From Paraprevotella sp. (GTDB lineage Bacteria; Bacteroidota; Bacteroidia; Bacteroidales; Bacteroidaceae), in the NCBI GenBank assembly GCA_017425765.1, contig JAFOXE010000050.1, forward strand, positions 1-15,834: a stretch of DNA of 15,834 nucleotides. Direction: 5' to 3'. The position numbers and the translations under genes were made by a program. Below, in pieces: positions 1-6,364 of this stretch. The notes under the pieces were generated by a model. The model ran no database searches. It was not told the origin of the DNA and saw only the letters and a list, made by a program, of their open reading frames with translations. How positions within the stretch are numbered: the stretch's first letter is position 1; the number at the start of each line of letters is the position of its first letter.

Positions 1-1016
1 AGTATGAATGGAATGTGGCCGGAATCACAGAAGGTGCATGGAACATGACAGATAAGAAAACAGGATGGAGTAACTTGTTGGAAATCGGTGGTTCTATTGG
101 ACTATGGAAAGGAGCTAAATTGGAAGCTACAGCCATAGGAAACTATCAACTTGACTATCCCGTAGCAGAAGATATTCAAGTGTTCTCTAACATCGACGCT
201 GGTGCAAACCGTGCTTTCCGCTTGATTCAAGGAGGAATAAGTCAAGAATTGGGTAAACATTGGTTTATATTTGCCGGTCTTCGTAACGTAGACATGGACC
301 ATTTTTGCACACCATTTACCGGCTTGTTCACCGGCTCTTCCAACGGAAACTTCCCTGTTTTATCATGTAATTTCCCCTTGGCTACTTTCCCAATGGCAGC
401 CCTTAGCATTCATGCCGAATATAGACCGTGCGATCACATCACCTTCAAAGAAACGGTATATAATGGTGTGGCGGACGACCGACTTGAACATCAATTTCGT
501 ATCCGCCCCGACAAGGATGGTGTGTTCAATATTGGTAGTGTGAGTTACGACTTGAACACAGGAAAAAAACACGAAGGTAGTTACACCGTAGGTTATGCCT
601 TGGGCACTCAACCCAAAGAAGTCGACGAAGAAACTGAAGGAACCAAGGATGAACTAACCTATAATTATGCTTTATGGGCCTTGGCCGAACAAAACCTATG
701 TAATATCGGCCGAACAAAGTTAGGCGCTTTGTTGCAAGGAGGTATGGCCCCGGCCGAACGCAGTACATGTCGCTACTATTGGGGAGCCGGACTGACACTT
801 GGTGGTGTTACTCCGAATGATGGGCAAGTCGGCATAGTGGTAAATCGTGCTATTTTAGCCGACGGGACGGAAACCAGCACCGAACTAACCGGACATTTCC
901 CCGTATTTGAGCACTTCGCCATCCAACCGGCAGTGCACTGCATCCGCACCAACGGTCATACAACCTTTGCCGGTTTAATGCGCCTCAGCTTTGAATTTGG
1001 GGGAGGCAACAAATAA
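1..1016 (+). CDS. OprB-like outer-membrane carbohydrate porin, 3' part (5' end outside window)
   Basis: The reading frame is already open at the left edge (first full codon at base 3). The GTG at 15 is therefore probably internal and the true start lies upstream. The visible ~337 residues look like an outer-membrane beta-barrel: alternating hydrophobic and polar residues, many Gly and aromatic residues, no internal hydrophobic helix, and a near-terminal strand ending in Phe (LMRLSFEF). The order of elements resembles the OprB carbohydrate-selective porin family: a 'FAGLRNVDMDHF' strand, an 'FTGSSNGNFPVL...FPLATFPMAAL' segment, an 'ETVYNGVADDRL' strand, and a late 'HFAIQPAVHCIRTNG' strand. By analogy it would pass sugars or other small solutes across the outer membrane; the substrate cannot be read from the sequence. 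A hairpin terminator follows about 46 bases after the stop. The family call is by pattern recognition only; another barrel family is possible. Confidence 0.6.
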   Translation, partial: YEWNVAGITEGAWNMTDKKTGWSNLLEIGGSIGLWKGAKLEATAIGNYQLDYPVAEDIQVFSNIDAGANRAFRLIQGGISQELGKHWFIFAGLRNVDMDHFCTPFTGLFTGSSNGNFPVLSCNFPLATFPMAALSIHAEYRPCDHITFKETVYNGVADDRLEHQFRIRPDKDGVFNIGSVSYDLNTGKKHEGSYTVGYALGTQPKEVDEETEGTKDELTYNYALWALAEQNLCNIGRTKLGALLQGGMAPAERSTCRYYWGAGLTLGGVTPNDGQVGIVVNRAILADGTETSTELTGHFPVFEHFAIQPAVHCIRTNGHTTFAGLMRLSFEFGGGNK

Positions 1017-1062
1017 AAACTAAAAAGGAAACAACATAACCACAAATTCAACATAGTCTTTG

Positions 1063-1109
1063 GAGAGGGCACTTGTTGGTCTTACAACCACGGTGTCCTC
1101 TCTCTTTTT
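1063..1109 (+). terminator. Rho-independent-type terminator after the porin gene
   Basis: A 10-bp stem (1063-1072 with 1093-1102, one G-T wobble) closes a 20-base loop that can itself form a small TGGT/ACCA hairpin (1077-1080 with 1087-1090). It is followed by a pyrimidine stretch ending in TTTTT (1105-1109). Position and orientation fit the end of the porin transcript. Confidence 0.7.
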
Positions 1110-1192
1110 ACACGAGCATGTAATAGGCATCCACACGTACGTGTAATGGCACTCTACATGCTCATGTAGTTACTATTCACATGCTCATGTGT
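1110..1192. repeat. Cluster of short palindromes with ACATGCTCATGT core
   Basis: Three copies of a 12-base imperfect palindrome occur here: ACATGCTCATGT at 1156-1167 and 1179-1190, and, on the opposite strand with one mismatch, at 1110-1121. A perfect 12-base palindrome, ACACGTACGTGT, sits at 1133-1144. The first copy's arm GAGCATGTA (1114-1122) can also pair perfectly with TACATGCTC (1155-1163), enclosing the central palindrome. The block lies between the porin terminator and the M16 peptidase promoter. It could be a regulator-binding array or an alternative-fold RNA element; function is unknown. Confidence 0.6.
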
Positions 1193-1237
1193 TTGAAAGA
1201 AGATGCTGAAATGCTTCTTAATTCAACCACAAAAGCG

Positions 1238-1245
1238 TAAATTTG
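1238..1245 (+). promoter_or_regulatory. Candidate -7 element for the M16 peptidase gene
   Basis: TAAATTTG matches the Bacteroidota -7 consensus TAnnTTTG and lies 49 bases before the ATG of the peptidase gene. It implies a transcript start near 1250 and a leader of about 45 bases. The -33 region (around 1214-1219, CTTCTT) is a poor match to TTG/TTTG, so confidence is moderate. Confidence 0.5.
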
Positions 1246-1294
1246 CGAACAATTCTGTACGCACATCGCTCGTATAGAGGCTTTTTATAACATA

Positions 1295-2602
1295 ATGAAA
1301 ACCACTGAACACAACCTGCATACTCCACACACCGAAACATTGCCCTGCGGATTGCGCATCGTGAGCGCTCCTTCAACAGGTAACGTAGTGTATTGCGGAA
1401 TGGCCGTGAACACCGGCACACGCGACGAACAAGCACACGAAAGCGGAATGGCGCACTTTTGCGAACACATGACTTTCAAAGGCACGCACAACAGACGTTC
1501 GTGGCACATCTTAAACCGAATGGAATGTGTGGGAGGTGACCTTAATGCCTACACCGGAAAGGAGGAAACCATCTATTACTCGGCCTTTTTGAAAGAGCAT
1601 TTCGGTCGTGCTGTGGACCTCTTGTTCGACATAACTTTGGGCAGTACGTACCCACAAAACGAAATGAACAAGGAGGTAGAAGTGGTAATTGACGAAATTG
1701 AAAGCTACAACGATTCACCCTCGGAACTCATTTTCGATGAGTTTGAGAACTTAATCTTCAACGGACATACTTTAGGACGTAACATACTAGGCGAAGCCGA
1801 ACAGTTGCGCAAGTTGACAAGCCAAGATATGCAAAATTTTGCTTTACGCACCTATCGTCCACGCAACATGGTGTTCTTTGTGTATGGTGATGTTGCACCC
1901 GAAATAGTGCACAAAGAAGCAACACGCGCGTTGAAGAAGGTGATTGAAAGCATGCCTACCGAACTTGCCGTTCAAAAAGGATTGGCAGAGGTTTATACTC
2001 CGGAGGCCATTACCAATCAAGAATTTGGACGCATTGCCCCCACTCCTTATAAGCCCAAAGACAAAGTCGTACACAAAAATACGCACCAAGCCCATGTGCT
2101 CATAGGCACACGATGCTACGGAGCCAAAGACCCTAAGCACATCCGACTCTATCTACTTAATAATATTCTGGGAGGACCGAGTATGAACTCCAGACTTAAC
2201 TTGAGCTTGAGAGAGAAAAACGGCCTCGTATATACAGTAGAAAGTAATATGACTTGTTACACCGACACAGGAGTGTGGAGCATTTATTTTGGTTGCGATA
2301 AAAAAGACGTATCAAAATGCAAGAGCCTTGTACTAAAGGAATTGAAGAAACTCATCGACGCCCCACTCTCGGAACATGCTTTGGCAGCAGCAAAAAGGCA
2401 GATAAAGGGACAAATCGGAATCGCTAACGATAATTCGGAAAGTGTTGGTCTTACGCTTGCTAAAACCTATCTACACTACCACAAGGTGCGCAACATAGAA
2501 GAACTCTTCCGAAAGATTGATGCACTGACTGCAGCTGAATTGCACGAAACAGCCGTAGAACTCTTCGCACCGGAAAAACTCACCACCTTAATTTATAAAT
2601 AG
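1295..2602 (+). CDS. M16 family zinc metallopeptidase (insulinase/processing-peptidase-like)
   Basis: This 435-residue protein has the inverted zinc motif HxxEH of peptidase family M16: HFCEH at residues 54-58. A glutamate 76 residues further on (E134, in VVIDEIESY) fits the third zinc ligand, so ligands His54, His58 and Glu134 and catalytic Glu57 are all present. Other family landmarks are FKGT, NAYTGKEET and the C-terminal half with 'NNILGGPSMNSRLNLSLRE...GLVYTV'. The length matches the single-chain M16B type of about 410-440 residues. No clear signal peptide is visible, so it is probably cytoplasmic, degrading peptides or processing a protein; the substrate is unknown. It has its own candidate promoter and no co-directional partner. 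Its 3' end overlaps the convergent WbqC-like gene by 10 bases. Confidence 0.92.
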   Translation: MKTTEHNLHTPHTETLPCGLRIVSAPSTGNVVYCGMAVNTGTRDEQAHESGMAHFCEHMTFKGTHNRRSWHILNRMECVGGDLNAYTGKEETIYYSAFLKEHFGRAVDLLFDITLGSTYPQNEMNKEVEVVIDEIESYNDSPSELIFDEFENLIFNGHTLGRNILGEAEQLRKLTSQDMQNFALRTYRPRNMVFFVYGDVAPEIVHKEATRALKKVIESMPTELAVQKGLAEVYTPEAITNQEFGRIAPTPYKPKDKVVHKNTHQAHVLIGTRCYGAKDPKHIRLYLLNNILGGPSMNSRLNLSLREKNGLVYTVESNMTCYTDTGVWSIYFGCDKKDVSKCKSLVLKELKKLIDAPLSEHALAAAKRQIKGQIGIANDNSESVGLTLAKTYLHYHKVRNIEELFRKIDALTAAELHETAVELFAPEKLTTLIYK

Positions 2603-3264
2603 GATTTCTGAAGCACCAACAAACCCTCGGGACCCATATTGAACAGCAAATCGACAATACTCAATTCGGGCAGAAAATTGTGACGCAACGAGAACACCTG
2701 ATAATAGGGTACTGAGGTGTAACCGACACCCAAATCTCCACTTCTTTTCGGAGTAATGGCGTGGCGCAAATCATCAAACGAAAAGGTTTGAGGCAGCACA
2801 CCACCCTCTACTCTTAATCCCTCTTCTAAATTAGCGTAACAAGATGTACGAGCCTCAATCTCGGGAATATCTAGCAGCTGACACACCAATCGACACAACT
2901 CTTCGTTGAAATCAAAAAGAAACGTCCATTTCTTTTCATAGAAGGGACGAAAATCATCAGCATAATACTCAAAAAAAGGCGAATGTCTGTACGAACTTAC
3001 CAAAGCATTCCAATGAAGATGCCTCCAATTGCCGTGATCAGAAATGCGTACGTCCTTCATCAAACATTTATCGGACTCGAACTTTTCCACCGGAATAGTC
3101 AAATTCAACTCACCGGAAGGTGAATCTATAACACATCGGTTTCTGTAAGTTTGTTTTATGTAATGGTCGTAAGCCTTCACCACAACATGAGGATAGCGCA
3201 ACATCTGTGCATAATAACAAACAGGTGCTAAATAGGCCGAAGAAAGAACTACAACATCATTCAT
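2593..3264 (-). CDS. WbqC-like family protein
   Basis: About 223 residues, resembling the WbqC-like family (known from O-antigen and other surface polysaccharide loci; biochemical role not firmly established). Family-type features are the N-terminal 'SSAYLAPVCYYAQML', 'HYIKQTYRNRC', 'GELNLTIPVE', and a central 'HWNALVSSYRHSPFFEYY'. The frame is open from an ATG at 3276, but the ATG pair at 3267 and 3264 is preferred. The homologous part starts directly there, and 3264 gives an 8-base overlap with the stop of the upstream signal-peptidase paralogue (ATGAATGA), which is typical of translational coupling. It is the last gene of the dapB-lepB operon. Its stop lies inside the 3' end of the convergent M16 gene and no terminator separates them. 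The role in this operon is unknown. Confidence 0.85.
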   Translation of the reverse strand: MNDVVVLSSAYLAPVCYYAQMLRYPHVVVKAYDHYIKQTYRNRCVIDSPSGELNLTIPVEKFESDKCLMKDVRISDHGNWRHLHWNALVSSYRHSPFFEYYADDFRPFYEKKWTFLFDFNEELCRLVCQLLDIPEIEARTSCYANLEEGLRVEGGVLPQTFSFDDLRHAITPKRSGDLGVGYTSVPYYQVFSLRHNFLPELSIVDLLFNMGPEGLLVLQKSYL

Positions 3265-4018
3265 CATTACGTACACATTTAGGGCAACCGGATGCTACCT
3301 CCAAACCGATACGCTCATAACGAAGACTCTGCATCAACGGACGGGTTCTATCTATAGAATAGAGCACATAACAAATACGACCAATTAGGTAATTATCCGG
3401 AACGAAACCGAACACACGGGAGTCGTTATGATTGTGTTCGTTGCCCATGGTCATCCAATAATAATCGTTTTGAAAGCAATAGGTGTTTACGACAACACCG
3501 TTCACATAAAGTGCGCCGTCGATTACCTGGGCTTTTCCTTGCTCGTGAATATTGATAGTGTTGCCATAAATTTGAGCATTCCACCACGATACATCTACCT
3601 TTGTTCCCTTGGAGGGAATCACAAGAGGCCACATACATCCCAAACAAGGATTTAATTTTCGAGAGGCTTTCCCTTCGGTGTTCAACCATATAGTGTCGCC
3701 GGGAGCAGCAAAACAATAACCAATGAAATTTTCTTTTTCTGAAAGCGATTCGGCAAGGGTGTCTATAGGATTATGAAATGCCACCCAATGTCCTACCGAA
3801 GCAGGAGTAGACGCATATTCCGGCTCACCTACCCATTGATGTAAAGGGTTATTGATTCCGTAACTCATACACGAAATCAACAATCTATCGCCACCGTGGA
3901 ACACTGGGCGTTCACCCTCTTGTGGCACCACCATAAGACGAGCTACAAACGTATGAACAAACAGCACCACGACTATGCTCACACACAGACCTATTATCAG
4001 TCCACGATAGCGTTTCAC
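3257..4018 (-). CDS. Signal peptidase I-like paralogue lacking catalytic Ser and Lys (probable pseudoenzyme)
   Basis: 253 residues with the S26 signal peptidase layout: one N-terminal membrane segment (about residues 6-27), then a periplasmic domain. Recognisable S26 blocks are 'GGDRLLISCMSYG' (42-54), 'FAAPGDTIWL' (103-112) and the late 'NHNDSRVFGFVPDN' (196-209). Aligned with the neighbouring lepB product, the nucleophile position of PSxS is Gly35 (VPQEGE, where LepB has IPSSSL). The general-base lysine is replaced by Gly100 (NFIGYC against NYVKRC). By S26 chemistry it should not cleave signal peptides. The frame is intact and the fold-type motifs are kept, so it looks like a maintained non-catalytic protein rather than a decayed gene. 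Two CxxC pairs (C125/C128, C245/C248) are unusual. It lies 16 bases after lepB and may act as a partner or regulator of it, which is inference. Confidence 0.85.
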   Translation of the reverse strand: MKRYRGLIIGLCVSIVVVLFVHTFVARLMVVPQEGERPVFHGGDRLLISCMSYGINNPLHQWVGEPEYASTPASVGHWVAFHNPIDTLAESLSEKENFIGYCFAAPGDTIWLNTEGKASRKLNPCLGCMWPLVIPSKGTKVDVSWWNAQIYGNTINIHEQGKAQVIDGALYVNGVVVNTYCFQNDYYWMTMGNEHNHNDSRVFGFVPDNYLIGRICYVLYSIDRTRPLMQSLRYERIGLEVASGCPKCVRNDE

Positions 4019-4034
4019 GATTTTGGAATCTAGG

Positions 4035-5489
4035 TTATTTTATATTATCTACAAGGCGGAACAGACGGTTCCAGCGGATGTGACCGTCAAACCATGGTCG
4101 ATCTTTATCAATGGAAAGCCAAACAATTATCGGTTTGCCCACAATATGATCCTCTGGTACAAAGCCCCAATAACGCGAGTCGGCGGAGTTGTGTCTATTA
4201 TCTCCTTGCATCCAGTAATAGTCCATCTTGAAGGTGTAAGTATCGGTTACCTCACCATTGATACAAATAGTGCCGTCGGCATTCACCGAAAGAGAATTGC
4301 CTTCGTACACTCGGATGGCGCGCTCGTAAACAGGTAGATTTTGAAGAGTAAGTTTCACAGATTCGCCCTTAGCAGGTATCCAAACAGGACCGTAATTATC
4401 GCGAGTCCACCCCGTGTAGCCATTTAGAGGATATATTCCGGATGTAGTACGATCACGATCGTATTGAATGGATTCCACATAGTCGGTACAAGCCATAAGG
4501 CGCTCTTTGGCCGCATGAGTCAAAGGAATGTAGCCAGTTTGGTAAAGCATCACCAAGTCTTCATTACTAATTCCCAATTCACGAACAAGTGCTTGCGGAA
4601 GATCTGACTTGAGTTTCACACGATAATTATACTGCACATTCTCCGGCTCGGGATTAGCAACTCCATCCAGATAGATGATGTGGTCTTTAATTTGAAGAGT
4701 CTGCCCCGGAAGACCGACACAACGTTTTACGTAGTTTTCTCTGCGGTCGACAGGACGTGCACCAATCTCGCCAAATTCTTGTGGATTGTTGGCCAAATAG
4801 GAACGACCCAACGAATAGTATTGTTCATAAAGTGCACGTTGCTGCAAAGGAGTGAGCGCACTCATTGATGGAAGCGTAGAGGTAAGTTGTGCGTAAATTT
4901 GTTCTCCATAGCCGTAACACATGGTATAGTAATCGGCTGCCTGATAGGCAGGATTCAACGTCACGGTGTCGCCAGAAGGATAATTGAATACAACAATATC
5001 GTTTAACTTGACCTTTCCGCCCTTCACACGCTTATATTCCCAACTAGGCCAATCAAGGTATGACTTCCCTCCAATCACGGGCATTGTATGCTGAGTCAAC
5101 GGCATGGACAAGGGAGTTTGAGGAACTCGTGGTCCATAGCTCATCTTGCTGACGAAAAGATAATCGCCAACCAACAAAGATTTCTCTAGGGAAGAAGAAG
5201 GGATGGTGTAGTTCTGAAAGAAATATATATTTACGAAATAAACTGCTACCAACGCGAATACAATAGCATCGATCCAGCTCATAATGTTACGTGACACGGG
5301 GTTCTCTAGATCCTTCCACCACGTCCAAGGTATCTTTTTGGTGATGTACACATCGTAAAGGAAAGGTACAACCAAAAGACCCCACCAGCTCTCTATCCAC
5401 ACTAGAAATGCCAGATAAAGCGCCATTACCACGCTCATCTTTATCCATGCCATACGTGTGGGTTTATTGTTTATTTTCTTCATGCTCAT
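4035..5489 (-). CDS. lepB: Signal peptidase I
   Basis: A 484-residue membrane-bound serine protease that removes signal peptides from exported proteins on the periplasmic face. Catalytic features are intact: nucleophile Ser100 in IPSSSL (96-101) and general base Lys255 in NYVKRCVGLPG (252-262). The family box GDNRHNSADSR spans 429-439, followed by WGFVP and IVGKPI. The N-terminus has hydrophobic stretches at about 14-33, 35-48 and 70-92, the last leading directly into the active-site segment. It is longer than E. coli LepB (324) because of inserts between the Ser and Lys boxes (about 120-250) and between the Lys box and the GDNRHNSADSR box (about 275-425). Large S26 proteins of this kind are, as far as I recall, usual in Bacteroidales. 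It lies 24 bases after dapB and 16 before the paralogue. ATG at 5483 (Met3) is an alternative start. Confidence 0.95.
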   Translation of the reverse strand: MSMKKINNKPTRMAWIKMSVVMALYLAFLVWIESWWGLLVVPFLYDVYITKKIPWTWWKDLENPVSRNIMSWIDAIVFALVAVYFVNIYFFQNYTIPSSSLEKSLLVGDYLFVSKMSYGPRVPQTPLSMPLTQHTMPVIGGKSYLDWPSWEYKRVKGGKVKLNDIVVFNYPSGDTVTLNPAYQAADYYTMCYGYGEQIYAQLTSTLPSMSALTPLQQRALYEQYYSLGRSYLANNPQEFGEIGARPVDRRENYVKRCVGLPGQTLQIKDHIIYLDGVANPEPENVQYNYRVKLKSDLPQALVRELGISNEDLVMLYQTGYIPLTHAAKERLMACTDYVESIQYDRDRTTSGIYPLNGYTGWTRDNYGPVWIPAKGESVKLTLQNLPVYERAIRVYEGNSLSVNADGTICINGEVTDTYTFKMDYYWMQGDNRHNSADSRYWGFVPEDHIVGKPIIVWLSIDKDRPWFDGHIRWNRLFRLVDNIK

Positions 5490-5513
5490 TTAATGCTTAG
5501 AACGTGTTGGTAC

Positions 5514-6269
5514 TTAGAAACTGAACAAGTCGTTCATAGTGAGCAGACCGCTTCTTCCGGCTGTGAACTCGGCAGCAAGCACGGCACCTAATGCAAATCC
5601 TTTACGATTGTGAGCGTCATGTGTGATGCTGATGCAGTCGGCCTCGCTATCGTATGTTACGGTATGTATGCCGGGAACCTCATCGCGACGGATGCTGTTG
5701 ATAGCCAATTCACCTGCTTGACATGAATCGGTTCCACTCAGTTCGCCATTGGCATCCAACAAGGTGCCCTTTACCCATGAAGTCTTACGGTCAAGATTCT
5801 CCAAAATATCCTCGGCTAAAGTGATGGCGGTTCCGCTTGGAGCATCCAATTTATGCACATGATGCACCTCTTCCATCTTCACATCGTAGCTTTCAAATCG
5901 GTTCATAATGCGTGCCAAATAACGGTTTACTGCATTGAAGATGGCCACACCCAAACTGAAATTTGAACTCCAGAACAAAGTTTGACCGCCTTCGGTACAC
6001 ATTTTTTTCACCTCGTCGCCATGCTCCGACATCCATCCTGTGGAGCCCGACACCACTTTGACATTGTGACGGAACGCACGGATGTAATTGTTATAGGCAA
6101 CATGTGGGGCCGTAAACTCGATAGCCACATCGGCACTTCGAAATGCCTCCGAATCGAAATCGTCCTGATTATCAATATCTATTATACAGCATATTTCGTG
6201 ACCGCGCTCTACGGCTATCTGCTCTATCATGCGGCCCATTTTGCCGTAACCTATAAGTGCTATTTTCAT
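5514..6269 (-). CDS. dapB: 4-hydroxy-tetrahydrodipicolinate reductase
   Basis: This cytoplasmic enzyme reduces 4-hydroxy-tetrahydrodipicolinate with NAD(P)H in the lysine/diaminopimelate pathway, supplying peptidoglycan precursor. From Met1 at 6269 it has 251 residues. Features are the Rossmann dinucleotide loop IGYGKMGR (6-13), GSTGW (75-79), and the DapB signature EVHHVHKLDAPSGTA (134-148) with the catalytic His-His pair and Lys140. Length is normal for the family. The frame extends to an ATG at 6293, but that would add an acidic, unconserved MQQKDDED and would start inside the -7 promoter element at 6293-6300, so 6269 is preferred. It is the first gene of the dapB-lepB-paralogue-WbqC operon and is divergent from the DUF2851 gene. 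Confidence 0.95.
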   Translation of the reverse strand: MKIALIGYGKMGRMIEQIAVERGHEICCIIDIDNQDDFDSEAFRSADVAIEFTAPHVAYNNYIRAFRHNVKVVSGSTGWMSEHGDEVKKMCTEGGQTLFWSSNFSLGVAIFNAVNRYLARIMNRFESYDVKMEEVHHVHKLDAPSGTAITLAEDILENLDRKTSWVKGTLLDANGELSGTDSCQAGELAINSIRRDEVPGIHTVTYDSEADCISITHDAHNRKGFALGAVLAAEFTAGRSGLLTMNDLFSF

Positions 6270-6292
6270 ATCTTCATCATCTTTTTGTTGCA

Positions 6293-6300
6293 CAAAGATA
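6293..6300 (-). promoter_or_regulatory. Candidate -7 element for the dapB operon
   Basis: On the minus strand this reads TATCTTTG, matching TAnnTTTG, 23 bases before the dapB ATG at 6269; this implies a short leader. I see no convincing -33 TTG at the expected distance. Confidence 0.55.
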
Positions 6301-6321
6301 GGGATTTGCCCTGAATTTGTC

Positions 6322-6329
6322 TATATTTG
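6322..6329 (+). promoter_or_regulatory. Candidate -7 element for the DUF2851-thioesterase-dprA cluster
   Basis: TATATTTG matches TAnnTTTG and lies 35 bases before the ATG at 6365. No clear -33 element is seen at 19-21 bases upstream. It faces away from the dapB -7 element only 21 bases away, so the two divergent promoters share one short region. Confidence 0.5.
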
Positions 6330-6364
6330 TTACATAATTTAATCATTTCAATAGGCTTAAAACC

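Noticed and set aside
3257..4018. Signal-peptidase paralogue as a frameshifted or decayed pseudogene
   Set aside because: The reading frame is complete, overlaps the next gene as in a coupled operon, and keeps the non-catalytic family blocks, so loss of function of the gene as a whole is not supported.
4023..4337. Plus-strand ORF of 104 residues opposite lepB
   Set aside because: It is antisense to the strongly conserved C-terminal boxes of lepB; it is a shadow frame.
6270..6293. Upstream ATG extending dapB by eight residues
   Set aside because: The extension is unconserved in character (acidic, Gln-rich) and its start overlaps the candidate -7 promoter element.
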